DNA of 64,000 bases from Hypholoma sublateritium FD-334 SS-4 (Eukaryota > Basidiomycota > Agaricomycetes > Agaricales > Strophariaceae). The position numbers and the translations under genes are program-made. Shown here piece by piece: positions 1 to 11,942 of the stretch; position 1 is the stretch's first letter; each line of letters opens with the position of its first letter. The notes beneath the pieces were generated by a model that made no database searches, was not told where the DNA came from, and was given only the letters and a program-made list of their open reading frames with translations. Where the stretch lies: assembly GCA_000827495.1 (NCBI GenBank), contig KN817582.1, forward strand, positions 61,332 to 125,331, written 5' to 3'.

Positions 1-199
1 TGTGCGATCAAAAGTTCTATATTTGCGGCAAAAAATTCTATATGTGCGGCGAAAGTTTTATATGCGCGGCAAAAAGTTATATATGCGGCGGTGAAAGTTA
101 TATGTGCGGCCAGAAAAGTTATATCTATATAAGTGCGGCACGTACTCTATATGTGCGGCTTCAATTTTTATACACTAGTATTGCAAAAAGTGTGTTATC
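1..199. repeat. degenerate ~20-bp tandem repeat
   Basis: About nine imperfect copies of a unit resembling AAAAGTTATATGTGCGGC follow one another, spaced roughly 20 bases apart. The conserved core is TATATGTGCGGC and the spacer is A/T-rich and variable. The array is cut by the window edge, so its full length is unknown. It resembles the subterminal repeats often found in long-inverted-repeat DNA transposons, and alternating A/T runs with a GCG core also occur in the arms of the element at 10837-12424. No gene overlaps it. Confidence 0.6.
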
Positions 200-219
200 T
201 ATGTGCGGATAATAAAAGT

Positions 220-253
220 GCTAACGGGCACCCATAGCTAACGGGCGCCCATA
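220..253. repeat. 17-bp direct repeat, two copies
   Basis: Two adjacent 17-base units GCTAACGGGC(A/G)CCCATA differ at one position. They lie just after the TATATGTGCGGC array and may belong to the same repetitive unit. No function is suggested. Confidence 0.6.
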
Positions 254-1489
254 TTTAGAGAGGTAAAGAGGGGAGGTAAAGGAGAGGAAATAGCGGGGAA
301 GGGAGGAGATGAAGGAGTGCAGCCAGAGAAAAGTGCCGAAGTTCCAGAAACGGCTTGTAAGCGAACTTGTAAATAGATCACGTCCGACCTGACCGCGTTT
401 GCTACAGTACTTAAGGAGGCGAATGCAAAGCCAAGCCTGCTCAACGCGCGCGGAGAACCTTGGATATACCTTGGAAAGATAGGAACTTGTGAAAAGCACA
501 CCTCAATTAGTATAATTCTGGATGAGCATGGCCTCGTCGCATTCCAAATCCCGCTTGGTCATGATCAAGCAAGCAAAATAACTCGGAAAAGACTTGGAAA
601 CTTGGAATGCGCCGGACGCAAATAGAGCCTGGACCGAGTCGCGACACACCTATCTCATTGTGGCACACAGAACACCTTCTGTGTGATGTCCAGTGTCTGG
701 GGAATACCCCGGTCCTTACCGAAATTAGCTGGCGACGGAAGTCACTGGAATAGTGAGTGCTATTGGAAAAAAATGCTGTGCACACTGCGTGGTAGAATTT
801 TTCGAAGATCGGCTCGGAAGAATGAAAAGCCATATCCAAGCTACTTTTATATGCTGCGCAGTGCGCTCCAGGTGCTTGATGCAAACTTGATGAAGATGAA
901 ATAGCAGTTGATGGACAAAGAAGGGATCCGTGTACTTATGTTACATATTGCCTACAAGCACGAAGCCTACTTTAAACAGCAAATGTTGGGTATATGACTA
1001 GAGCCAGAGCGCTCAGAGGACGCTTAAAGTAACAACGCAAATTGGTCAACATCGGAGAGAGCAAGATGACAGACATCAGGGCTTGATAACATTAAAGCAA
1101 CATTAGAGTTGATGTGGTGTGTACATCTGTGGAGAGCGAGTGGGGAATAACTTGTAACTGCGTACGAAGGACAGAGACTACTCAGAAGTCTCAGTCATCA
1201 TGCAATTCTTCCACCTATGTATTTGTTCTTTAAATGGCTACCGTCTACGGGAATGTTGTGTCCTAAGCTTAACCCCAAACAATCAGAGGAAGGCAGAAAT
1301 TGTTGAACAATTTTTGATGAGGAATCGAAGAGGACATTACACCCACACGTTGTACATGATCAATATCGTCTATTATAATGTACATTGTGATGGAGAAAAT
1401 ATTTTCGGCCTCTTCTCACGCTCCAGAACGTATGTTACTAATAATTAACCATTCAGAAATAAGACCGTAGTAATAAATCGACCATTGAC
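254..1489. other. intergenic stretch, no supported gene
   Basis: Short open frames exist on both strands (for example 507-884 minus and 1200-1448 plus), but none shows a family motif, a believable start context or a splice pattern. It is downstream of the minus-strand UstYa gene. Confidence 0.5.
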
Positions 1490-2200
1490 TTACTTTGAGA
1501 GATTTTCAGAGATCCAGTAGGCGACCCACGGTTCCCAATCAGAGTAAGCTGCATTATATACGGCCCGCCAGTCGCGGCACTGGTGAATGGCGCCAATTCT
1601 GTCCCGCGTGAAATTGCGTTGCGCAAAATCGCCGCGCTCGAGGGTCATGTCCGCGCGACACAGTGTCCAATGCCTAAGGTAGCTCAGGCAGTGATTTATA
1701 TGATGATCCCAATTGGACGAGTCCCTGTCCCGAGCGTCTCCCTTTCCAAGTATGCCGGACCACAGACTTTGGACACAATGCAATTCGTGGAACATCGGTA
1801 GAATGACTGCACGTCTGTCGGAGCCCAAACGGACGCTTCCCCGGCCTGGAATGTTCTGTTGCATCACCGACCACTCTTCGAAACCCCTAGGTGAGTCAAG
1901 TGCGTAATGAACACTTTCTTCTACGTCTACCCGCACACTGGCAAGTTCAAGTGGCCAGGCTTCCGGGTATCCGTCCCCGCGATCCACTGGTGGAAGTTAA
2001 TTAATATTTGTGGACCCAATGTAGTTATAATACTTACAGTCGGTTTGGTAGGGCTGTTTCCACCACTCCGCTTCATCGATCTCATGATCAAAAAAAAGAA
2101 ATTGAGTGAGCGTTATGGCCAACAGAACGGAGGTGCATGCAGCTGCTAGGATAATGTGCTTTGAGAACGAGCTTCCTGATGCAAGCCCGGGGTTAAGCAT
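1490..2200 (-). CDS. UstYa-family (DUF3328) oxidase
   Basis: Predicted membrane-anchored UstYa-family protein of about 219 residues. The family, known from ustiloxin and cyclochlorotine pathways, performs oxidative modification or cyclisation of peptide-derived metabolites. Two exons are clear on the minus strand: 2200-2038 and 1986-1490, with an intron 2037-1987 (GTAAGT...CACCAG) that keeps frame. Exon 1 gives a short N-terminal region and one hydrophobic segment (about residues 16-35, HIILAAACTSVLLAITLTQF). Exon 2 opens with the GDGYPEAWP block and carries both family HxxHC motifs, HELHC and HINHC, followed by LSYLRHWTLCRADMTLE. Both motifs are complete, so the protein may be active. The start ATG at 2200 is the only one giving the membrane anchor. 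A second, disrupted relative lies at 10758-12985. Confidence 0.88.
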
Positions 2201-2413
2201 GGTGCACGGTGATTGCGACTCTTAGTACACATTCTGGCGATCTTCAGACTCACGGTATATAGCACCTCTCCGTCCCGATATATCACTTGCCCATACACCG
2301 ACTGTCTGGTATAAATATAACTTGAAACAGATATTACACGTTGGCCATAAATAGGGGTCTGTCAATCACGATACAGCTAAAATTACTATCGAGTCACAGG
2401 TCATTCGCAACCC

Positions 2414-2420
2414 TATATAA
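2414..2420 (+). promoter_or_regulatory. TATA box before the GNAT gene
   Basis: TATATAA lies 38 bases before the ATG at 2452 and only 23 before the alternative in-frame ATG at 2437. That spacing favours 2452 as the translated start. Functional use is inferred. Confidence 0.4.
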
Positions 2421-2451
2421 TAAACATGTGTCTACGATGGAGCAGCACACG

Positions 2452-3458
2452 ATGTCCGAGATCACAGTTCGTAGAATAGTGGAAATCAGCAGTGAGTTCC
2501 CCAAGATTATGAGTGGTACCTAGACTTACCGAGGACAGAGGATGAGACAGACCAGCTAATTACAATTCTATCCCGAGCGTATGCGAATCGTGCGTGGCTT
2601 TGCCTATATACTCACCAGTTGCATTGACACAGAATTCGGATATACTGCAGATCAGGCCTCTCGTATCATGCTGGGTGGTCGGATGGATCTTCTGCACCTG
2701 AATCATCAGTTGTTGATAGGTGCAGGCTTACTGGGTGGCGAAATCTATGTTGTCGAGAACAACAAGAAACAGATCCTGTCCGTGGCGCTGTGGACCGCAC
2801 CAGGAAAAGCTCTGTGAGTTAAAATCTGGAGGTACAATGAGACCCCGTGGCTGATCTGACACAGTGAAATGGAGCGTGTTGAGGGTTTCAGTGACTTTAT
2901 CAAAGAGATAGACGACGAAACAAAAGCATGGTATGTAGATCCGGTACGTATTTTTCTCCTGCACTCTTGGAAGGTTATAATCAAACTCGTTTAACATAGT
3001 TTAAAATTTACATAAACGAATATGTCCCCAAGGTCCTTGGAAAGGTGATTGAATATTATCGCTTATTGAAAATATTTGACTTAGACCCGGTATTAGACCA
3101 CGTTAGATTCATGGTGGCTCTCTAGCATTGCCACTGATCCGGACCATCAAGGTAACGGTTACGCCAGTAAGCTAATATTATCAAAGATAAACGAGGTATT
3201 ATAGTGCTCACATAGCAAAGTGTCATTGTTGCTGACAGCACCCTCTTTACAGATTTCCGCGCCAAATCTGGTTGGTTTGTGTGCCACCAGCGAAGATACT
3301 GTCGGTGTCATGCATCCTACTATAGTCACGGTTTACTAAAACGCGGACAATAGGTAAACTTCTATAACTCCGTAGGTTTCACTTCAAAGGGATACCAGGA
3401 GCTCCCCAGCAAATTCGGAAAACTGTCGGTTTGGTGTTTTTCTCGTGACATTATATAA
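2452..3458 (+). CDS. GNAT-family N-acetyltransferase
   Basis: Acetyl-CoA-dependent N-acetyltransferase of about 213 residues, of the type common in Agaricomycetes; the substrate is unknown. Eight exons fit one continuous frame: 2452-2470, 2524-2589, 2633-2813, 2865-2943, 3000-3044, 3097-3195, 3253-3300 and 3354-3458, with introns of 43-57 bases. Visible family features in order are an N-terminal helix DETDQLITILSRAYAN, the strand GGEIYVVENNKKQILSVALW, and the acetyl-CoA loop block DSWWLSSIATDPDHQGNGYA, which contains the Q-G-N-G-Y-A signature. Then come a CATSEDT strand and the C-terminal NFYNSVGFTSKGY motif. All core motifs are intact. The donor at 3301 (GTCGGT) and the one at 2471 (GTAGAA) are weak but preserve phase. 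An in-frame ATG at 2437 is an alternative start. The UstYa gene next door is transcribed divergently from a shared ~250-bp interval. Confidence 0.88.
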
Positions 3459-3839
3459 GAATGTGTACAGACATATACGCTACCCAGAGTGCTTTGAACG
3501 GATAGTGTGAGAACTGAATGCTAGTTCATTTCTTATGTATGTAGTATCACATACATTGAATGATTTGTCCTTTCACAGCGCCATTCCCGCACTCCGATGA
3601 GCCAATACATAGTAGATTTTAGTGTGCTTGTGCCTAAATAATCTGTCGTGGCTAAATCCCACAGCTTATTGATATGCGCGATGTTCGTGGACACTAGAGA
3701 TCGCCCTGCTGTCCATGTTGTCCCTGTATAGTCTCCCTCTACTATCAACCAGATCCACGTCCCGCTCGGACGACACTGATGCATTTAAGACCTGCCACGC
3801 TTTCGGTCGCAATGGCCCAACTTCAAGTTCGGGCACGTG

Positions 3840-3975
3840 TAAATGAGCGTGACAGAGGGTGGTTGAGCGTGGCGGGCGTGGTATGAGCATGGCAAGCCTG
3901 GTATGAGCGTGGTGAGCGGGATTATTTTGGCGCCGCGCGGGTTCGAACCAGGCCTTTGAGCGTGGTAAAACCCTG
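3840..3975. repeat. degenerate TGAGCGTGG repeats
   Basis: Five or six imperfect copies of (G/T)TGAGCGTGG, spaced irregularly at roughly 12-25 bases, including GGTATGAGCATGGCAAGCC and GGTATGAGCGTGGTGAGC. Intervening sequence is not conserved. No gene is present. Confidence 0.5.
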
Positions 3976-5617
3976 TGTGCGTGGCGCTTATAAGTGACAC
4001 ATTGGTCACAAATATTATGATTATTTTAGTGATCGTGGCCTTGTCGTAGCCTTAACTTAGCCACACCAACCTAATTCATACCGTAGCTCCCTCCCATAGT
4101 ACCAGTATTATATGAAAGTCGGTGATGAGCCCGAGCTCACCCCAGCCGCGAAATTCGGCCGGTAATCCATGTGTGTGGGGAATAGCGGATAGGGAATACT
4201 GAGTTTGAAATATTGCACTGCATTACATAACGACCTGCCCGTGCTCCCAACGTACACGACGACAAATGTACTCCCAACGACGTCACAGCAGTGCGACGAC
4301 ACCGTACAATTGCTCTCCATGCCAGGACTACCCATACTGGTTGATTCACGTAGTCGCGCGTGCAGGAGTCGCCCGCACCACCACCCGACTCTCTAACATC
4401 CTGTCTTCTCCGTGTCACGCCGGCGTTCCGCACACTGCCGTGCAGCACACTCACCGACAACTCGCCGAGAGTCCGAGACGTGGTTTACGCGCCGCGCATG
4501 ACGAGCAAACGCGCACATCCACTACTGAACGACATTAAGGGCCGCTTGTGCTAACAATGAGCGCAACAACAACAACATAGCGGACGTGAATGGCAGGCAC
4601 ATACATAACCGCACCGACGACACGCCGCACAGACGCCCAGAGTCTGATTGCGCCGCTGATGTGCTGACGCGCGGCGCGCATTGTGTCAACTTGATACGCC
4701 CACCTGTGATGCGCCCATTCGTCTGGGCGGAGGTGCGTTAGCCCTCAACCCGCGTGTGTCCTGCAGCTGTACTCTAGTCCCTGGGATGTAGCTGAGCATT
4801 GCGGTTGTGTCAACAAGTGTCGAGCACGCATAGGCGGTTGGTGCTGCGCACAATTGTTCACGACGGAAAGGCTATGCATCCGTCTGCCGTCGTGCTGTGT
4901 GCGTATTTGCTAGCGTGCGCTGCCTGGCGCACCGCGCCCGCATGCAGATGTATATTATCATTTGAACTGTTCTTTGTTTTTAGCGTACTAAATTTAAATT
5001 CTTCTTGAAATACTTCATGTTACCGCTCCAAGTAAACCAAAAGAGCAATGAAGCCCCTCCGCCATTGTGAACCATCCAGCATGCCAGCACGATGACAGAA
5101 CCCTGACTAAATTGTGCCCATGTCAAAAACTGAGGAATGCAGTGAGCGCCTATAGGCACGTTGCTTAGCACAGTCCAACTGACAGATACACGTCGACACG
5201 GACGTGCGTGTCAATTCCGGCGGATGTGTAAGTGCTCGGACTGAGCGTTGGCTAGCTGCGCTAGGGAATCCAATGCGCGGCTTAATTTTGGCGCAAGCGT
5301 GTGCCGACGGCGGAGCAAAGGATTCTGGGTTATGTATGTAAGTTGTTGTAGGACGCGTACCGAGCGCGGTGGGGACAAAGCCTCCGTGAGACGATGACAG
5401 CAGTCGCCTAGATGGTTGATAGCACCTCTAGATCTAAGCGAGTATTCCGAGAAAATATGAGAAAAAGGGTCCAATTGAACCGGTGCGAATTTCTGTGAGA
5501 ACTATCTAAGCGGCAATTCCGCATGTAACAAAATCTCAACTTAATAAACAAGTCTATTCCTGTCAAGAATTGTGATTCAGAGGTAAGCACGAAATTGAAA
5601 AGATGTGGTGTGATTTA

Positions 5618-5692
5618 ATTCTCTCCTTCTTTTCTCCCCTCCCCTCTTTTCTTTTTCTTTTTTCTTTTTCTTTTCTTTTTTCTTTTTTTCCC
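5618..5692 (+). repeat. polypyrimidine tract (CT-rich)
   Basis: A run of about 75 bases made almost entirely of C and T, mostly TTTTCTTTTT-type units. It creates lysine/arginine-rich open frames on the minus strand and phenylalanine-rich ones on the plus strand, which should not be taken as genes. Confidence 0.7.
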
Positions 5693-8409
5693 ACAAACAC
5701 CGGTATCCGGCCCGACATTCGACGAAGTCTTATTCGACATGTGACCGGATCAACATTTTCCCGCGCCCTTCGCCGCTTTCCCACATTCGCCGACACACCG
5801 CCCCCGACGCCGCCCCGCCTTTCCAGCACATTCCGCTCCATTCCACGCCACATGCACCGATTCCCAAAACAATCCACCGGAATTCTACGTATCCGCGGCC
5901 GGTGCGCGCTTATTAATTCGTTAGCGCGTGGTGCTTTGTCATGCATATTTAGGCGCCCACATTTGGTATCGCACTGCCTCCACTTCCGTTTCTGTAGCGT
6001 GGTTTTACATTCTACTTCCCTAAAAGCTTCACATTCATACTCTAGCACATTCTATTTCCTCCTTTATCTATAAGCACATACATTTTACATACAAATTATA
6101 GTACACAAAGTAGGTATATAAAGACTGCAAAAAGCTCTACAAAAACAATTAAGAATCTTTCATTCATGCATTAAATTCGTCGTTCCCATCTCGTCTTCCT
6201 AATCTCCCTCATCTTTCTCGTCGCGTCTCGTTATTGCGTCCCAGAGCGGTTCGAAGCTAGCGCTGTAGCTTACGCTCTCTCGTTTTCGGTCTCCGGTTGG
6301 CTAGAAGCCGTGTAGAAACACCCTCGCACCCCCACGCACCCTTTGTCGAGCTTCTGCGTGTCCCGTTCGTCCCATTTTGTTTTGTTTTGTTTTGTTGCTC
6401 GCTCGTCGCCGTTGTTCGCACGCAGGACGCCCGGCAGCGTATCATCGGTACATGTAATAAATAGTATAGTAAGACACCATTCAACTTAAAATTATGATTA
6501 GGCGGCGTCCAGTCATACCGCAATAGTCAATCTTTCTCTGATACACCGTGTCAACACCGTGTGAACGGTGCCATCAGGACCAATAGTACCAGCTCATTCA
6601 TACTGCAGCTCAACCCCGGAGGATCAGTATTACATGGGAATTGATATCAGTATCTAACATTATACTTGGACTCTATATGTACCTCTTTTATGAGTATCCG
6701 AAGTCCATACAGTGATCGAATGTGCACGTCTACCTCCCCTGCGCTGTGTGCGCACGTCTTCTCCCTCTGCGCCTCGCCGCGCGGCCATGCCCCAGCACCT
6801 ATCCACGTGCACCGCAGCGGTTCGTGGTCTATTCTATGGTGTGCGGCTGGGCGCAACGCGGAGCGTGCTGCGCCCCGCCCCTTTGCTTTTGCGTATTTTG
6901 AGATTCGCCTTTTTTCTCGGTCTGTGCACGAGCGCGTCAGCGCTCAGGTAGGAGACACGCATACCGCGTGCTCGCAGGCCCTTCGAGCTACACATGGTGC
7001 GCGGCGTCTGTCGGGCGCGTCGCGAGTGCGCAACGCGCCCGGCTGTAGCGCTGAGCAAGGAACACATCTGCAGCGCGCGCGTGTTGCTGCGTCTCTGTAC
7101 ATAGCAATTTATTCATGTACTGTGGCCATTTCTTTATGCACCCATGAAAACAATATATACACCCGTGCGCCTGCATTACCAGCGTGCACTGCTCAACCTG
7201 CCCGCCCGCCACACCTGGCGTCTCCACCATGCTGTCGCAGGTGCAGTCATGCTAATGCGCTGCTGAGCGCTGCGTTTTTGAATCCACGCAGAACCGCACC
7301 ATCGTCTGCACGCACGGCGCGTCCGGTTCCTCCCCACGTATGTCTTCCGCCGGACTGAAATTGAGTGCGACTTGCTTAGGAGGGCTATACACTATGTAGT
7401 CGTATCGAGACATGACGGTCTTGCGCCATGCACGTCTGTTTCGAGGGTGTCGGCTACAAGCATAACATGTACATACATCCTCATCGCATGCTTCTTTCCT
7501 GTCCGTACATTGATTTACATTCGCGAAAAGGTTCTGGGGCCAAAACTGTTTATATAGTTATTAACAATACAATCCAAGCCTATAAGCGCACTTGGTGAGC
7601 CTACACCATTCAGTGTGTACGGGACACTGACTGACGCCGAGTTGGTCAACGCCTTCTGAACAAATTATAAATGTGGGACTCGTGCGGCGTCACGCCCTAT
7701 GCCTGGACCCAATGGACGTGGCACCGCAGGGTGAGCTTCCAGCACGGCCTCGCCATCGTTCATGCATAGCGCCAGAGTGCTCGCGCCGCACAACCTCCTC
7801 GGCGGTATAGCTGCGTATAATATCCTAATTTTACGTTCCGCTCTTGTGCGCGCGCGCCGCCGCCACCACTCTTGGATGTGCGCTGCCCGTGATGGGTTCG
7901 CTCTGGGCGATCCTCGCAGGCCATGTACGACGCGGTCGCATTCCAGGAAGCGCGCAGTGCGTCTTGAGGCTTGAGGGATACGGGCCGCCGTACAGGCTCT
8001 CTTGGGCCAATCTTGGGCCATGTTGAATGACTCCGGAGTCCGACAACACATCTGCAGACTCCTGAGTACTCTACCTTAGATTTTAGTCTATATTTAATTT
8101 TATGAGGGCTCCGCGAGCTTGTAGAGTGTCTGAATGAGTTTATAAGCTCTCGGGCACGTACTTAAGCTTACGGAGAACAGGCTCCACTCCGATAGCCATC
8201 ATAGAGAACCCACTTTTTTCACTAGCGGAATATACAAGGCATTTCGAGTACACATATCCAATTTATCTACTACATACATCGCAAGTAAGGGAAGAGTACT
8301 GCAAGTCTATTCACTCGAGCATTTATACAGCTGACTGCCCAAAGTAGAGATTAGCGGAGAGAGGACCAATATTGGATTTACCTATCGAATAAATTAACAA
8401 TGGTGAGCC

Positions 8410-8621
8410 TTACTTTACCACAAAAATGAGGGGAATGACTTGAAAATCACTCTCACTTGTGGTACTTGGACTCTCGTCCACAACGGTAGCCAGTTCTGTA
8501 CAGAAGAACGTTAGAACAAGAGGAAAATATGTGGCATTTTTGTGTACTGCTTACCGTTAACCGGAATCGCGCATGCTAATCCAATCATAATAGTAAAGAG
8601 AGCAAAGATTGAAAGTTGCAT
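8410..8621 (-). CDS. small secreted peptide, unknown
   Basis: A two-exon gene model encodes about 50 residues. Exon 1 (8621-8555) is almost wholly a signal peptide: a short polar start, then the hydrophobic core LSIFALFTIMIGLACA with a plausible cleavage after ACA. The intron 8554-8496 (GTAAGC...TGTACAG, 59 bases) keeps frame. Exon 2 (8495-8410) encodes an acidic, serine/threonine-rich stretch (DESPSTTSES) and ends in a hydrophobic tail FQVIPLIFVVK before TAA. No cysteine follows the signal, so it is not a typical cysteine-rich effector. There is no CAAX end, so it is not a typical mating pheromone. A strong donor-like GTAAGG overlaps the stop codon, so a longer product with another exon is possible. 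It lies in the interval between the two UstYa-family genes; a precursor-peptide role is only inference. Confidence 0.45.
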
Positions 8622-9390
8622 GATTTTATGGCTGGTTCCAAATAAGACTAGGGTGATACTTGTCTTTATGCCACAGGTACTGGGCTCGACATGTACCGGC
8701 TCTTTATACGCACCAGGAATCGTCAAAAACCCCCTGAAATCTGTTTGCAGCACAAATTTACATTCCCCCAAGATTAGCCCACAGTATCTGTTTTTGTGCA
8801 AGAAAATTGTGCTTCCATATCGCAGAAGATTCTATAATTTCATCAGTAGTCACAGGGTAGCTGGACACCATCAATTCGCTCTGGTGTACTTCTAAACCAA
8901 ATGTGTATTCATAGACGGAGCCAGTACATTTTCTCGGACGCAGAACGTATTCCCTCTTTCAACCATCATTTCATATCTATCCTCACCTTCAAGACGGAGT
9001 GTTCATCAGTTACGCTAGTATCAGAATCAAGATCAATATTCCGCAGTAAATATATGTCGATAATCAATATGGCTGTACACAATTCGCAACTCTGAAAATA
9101 CAATGGTTGGAGTGAGAGAAGATTGACAATGGAATACACCAAATACGGCTTGAAATTCCCGACATAAGGTCTGCCGATGGTGTGTACTTGCTTGGGAAAT
9201 TATCTGTGCAAGACTATTTATAGCGACAGGTCTGCGCCGAGCTCGGCAGACATATTTGGGCCCCCGTCAGATATTGCCTGAATAATCTCTGCGACGTGAA
9301 GAAGAGCTCTGATAAGAAATCGGACATTCTTGTACACATATCACGATTTTCGGGCGCGGAGCATGGGCGTAAATACTCTCAGGCTGCAGC
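8622..9390. other. intergenic stretch, no supported gene
   Basis: AT-rich upstream region of the secreted-peptide gene. Short frames on the plus strand (8542-8895, 8901-9095) have no recognisable motif and the first overlaps the secreted-peptide gene antisense. Confidence 0.45.
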
Positions 9391-10402
9391 TCAAATAAAT
9401 GTGTAGTCACTTATGTTAACACCGAGATCACCAGTGCGAAGTAATTTATAACTGCAATAGGTGTGCAAAACAAGGAAGGACATGAACCTTAGCTCGACGA
9501 CGCATATGGTATCCTGTATACGGTTAAAATATATTACAATGATTGATACTGGCGCATATACAGTCCTGGGGCTTATCAGTGAGCGGCTCGGAGGATAGTA
9601 GGCGTGTAAATACATACCCGAAGGCTGCAGTCCTATCCCCTCCACGTCCACGTAGCAATTATCAGTCTCACATGCTAGTTCGAAGGTTTGATAGGAAAGT
9701 GATTGGCAAGGAAATATATGTGTTTGGGATGTTGCCGCATATGTGGTTTCCAACGATCCAAAATACTTCCTTTGCGAGGGACGTGTATTCCAGCAGAGAG
9801 TGCGGTGGTCCAGAAGGCCGGCCTTGGGGTATTCCCAGATTGAAATGCGCTGCGGGATGCCAATGGCTCCACTGATATCCTTAGTTTCATTCTGGGGGGG
9901 GACAGATAGAAATAGCCTGCAGAGTTCCATTCCATAGTCCATGATACGAAACTGGACAAAGGTCGAGATCTACAATCTATTGTCAAGGTTTTTCCGAATG
10001 GAAATGTAGGAAAACACTTACTGTCGAGTTTATGACCAAGCGCCGTGCATAGTATGGAACCCTCCCACTGTCATCGACATATAACTGCTCGTTTGGAGGC
10101 ATTATACGCAACGGTTGAGCAGAGGATATCTGGGTGAAGTATCTTGAATGATTGATTATGTTTCCATACGAGATGTTTGTTGACGATGATTTAGGGAATA
10201 TTGTGTCGAGGCTAACATAAGTATCCTGAAGCTTCAGATCGCGAAATTGAGGAGCCGGCTTTCTCAATTCAATCGCATAAATTCTATAAACGCAGGACGC
10301 CAGCAGTAGAACGTTGACAATACCGCACAGAAGAACAAGGGAGGTAGCAAAATCTATATGCCGATGAGCTTTATTAGATTGAAGGCCTGGCCACAACGTC
10401 AA
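9391..10402 (-). CDS. But2-C-terminal-like membrane protein
   Basis: Uncharacterised fungal protein of about 319 residues, resembling an Agaricomycete family often labelled 'ubiquitin 3 binding protein But2 C-terminal domain'; the molecular role is unknown. Exon 1 is 10402-10022 and exon 2 starts at 9969 (intron GTAAGT...TTGTAG, 52 bases). Near the N-terminus is one membrane segment (IDFATSLVLLCGIVNVLLLA). The family core follows: a YYARR region, then ISTFVQFRIMDYGMELC at the start of exon 2, then ISIWEYPKAGLLDHRTLCWN and the cysteine-containing FELACETDNCYVD. The C-terminal end after SGMYLHAYY is uncertain. The frame stays open to 9391, but a donor-like GTATGT there allows an extra intron and a different, shorter tail. 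It is divergent from the split UstYa gene, 355 bases away. Confidence 0.65.
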
Positions 10403-10830
10403 AACACGGAAGATTTTGGTGTTTTGAAGAACAGTGCACCTTTCATAATGTCTTGCTTATCATCGCTGTTGATAGGCTCATAATGGGAGCGTGAAGAGAA
10501 ATAAAGCATTGATGAGTGTTATGCCACCGTGAACTTGGGCGGTATAGCGTCTGAGCGGCCTAGATATATCTGAGCTTGAAGTCACCCCACTGTCGGAACA
10601 AACCCAGATCGGAAGGTAAACTCCGATAGCAGGATATTACGGGATCCTTGACAGATGGGACTCGGAGCTCATACGGCACCACTAAAATTATCGCACTACT
10701 ACCTTTTTTAAGAGACGAAACCAAAATTTTGAACATCTGCACAATTTCGTTACTCAGATGATTTCCCCAACTCTTTTCATTGCGAGTCTCATAATTCTCA
10801 TCTTGGGAAATATTTTTGCAATCATTGGCT

Positions 10831-10836
10831 TTCAAT
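10831..10836. repeat. target-site duplication, left (TTCAAT)
   Basis: TTCAAT directly precedes the left inverted repeat and recurs at 12425-12430 directly after the right one. The six-base copy marks the insertion point inside the UstYa exon. Confidence 0.75.
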
Positions 10837-11314
10837 TATGGCGTTCAAAGTGTACAAAAACCTAAATGCGAGATTATTTTAAGTTTGCGATATTCTTTTA
10901 GCACTTTTTGCTATACTTGCTATTATTTTCCTAAATGTGAACTCAAGTGAAAAAAAAAAGAATGTCGCAGAAATGCAAGATGCGCGCGCTACTATTTTCA
11001 GCAGCGCGATCTTTTTTTTTCTGTGCGATAGTTTTTTTGTCCACTGCGATACTCTTTTTACATGCGATCTTATTTTTGATTAGAGTAATTTTCTCACTCA
11101 CGCTTCGTGCTCGGGTTGCTGGAGCCCGTGAACAATGAGCTAAAGCACTGTGTTCATGTGTGGTGAACGGGAGCCAAGCGGCAGGCTACCCGATCCAGCC
11201 GACGGCTTGCCGTGATGCTGCACCGGTCGGCAGGGTGCTCGCTCCGCGGACTGAGTTATAATGTTGCTTACACGACCGCGGTGGGTGCATACACGCTGAG
11301 GATGCTAGCGTGGT
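10837..11314 (+). repeat. left terminal inverted repeat, ~478 bp
   Basis: Reads TATGGCGTTCAAAGTG outward-in, with an AT-rich outer half and a GC-rich inner half ending near GCTAGCGTGGT. It pairs with 11943-12424 with only scattered mismatches and small indels, so a very large hairpin could form. Confidence 0.85.
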
Positions 11315-11942
11315 AGGTGATGCTAAAATCCACGCTATATAATGTTCATCTATTTGTTTACGCAGACGCACCGTCGACTTAATGAGTCGGATAATGACGC
11401 TCCGAGGGAGCGCGGACGCTGTGCATCGTGTACATTCCCTTCGAGCGGCGGCAACAATTCAGGTATATTACCCGCACCTGCTCTAATCTATGTATTCAGG
11501 TGTGTGCATGTAATTACCGCACTGCCCCACACTGTCCGCGCTCATGCACGTTAACGTCCAATCCCACCACAGCCCGCGCTGGGTGTCGTCGTGTCGACTT
11601 GGTACACGCCCGTGACCCCGACGGACTGGGGCAGCAGTAATGTGTCCCTCTCATGCGTCTACTCCTTCGGTGTGGTTTGGTGCCTTTCCCGTGTGCACAC
11701 AAGCAGCGTCGAAGCCATGAGCCGTGCGGAAGCAGTATCCGACTCGACGTTCTTGCAGTGCAATCATACGAAGTATGCGACGTCCAGTGATACGCTGTCA
11801 GGCATCCTGAACGTGAATAACAGTGACAATAAAACAAACAAATGAAATTAAAATAAAGTGATAGCCCCAGAAGCTTGACAACTGAGGGTGAGTATTGAGT
11901 GGAGCTGAGACTTGGGTGCGACGGTGTTACTACTCCAAAATC

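Larger units (their letters stand above)
3459..8409. other. 5-kb gene-poor stretch with simple repeats
   Basis: No convincing gene was found. The GC-rich parts (about 4.2-4.9, 6.7-7.4 and 7.7-8.0 kb) give long open frames on both strands, as expected from composition. Frames at 3533-3784 minus and 5563-6048 minus look slightly protein-like but match no family I recognise. Simple repeats inside are listed separately. Decayed transposon sequence is the most likely content. Confidence 0.4.

Noticed and set aside
3945..3970. tRNA B-box-like GGGTTCGAACC
   Set aside because: No A box, acceptor stem or cloverleaf can be drawn around it; the T-arm pairing is poor.
5563..6073. Opposing 156- and 161-codon ORFs
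   Set aside because: Created by the polypyrimidine tract and flanking GC-rich DNA; no family features on either strand.
6666..7358. 230-codon plus-strand ORF
   Set aside because: GC-rich and cysteine/arginine/alanine-heavy on both strands, no motif, no start or splice support.
11591..11845. 84-codon ORF in the centre of the long-TIR element
   Set aside because: No transposase motif (no DDE/DDD pattern or zinc finger), low-complexity threonine/serine content.
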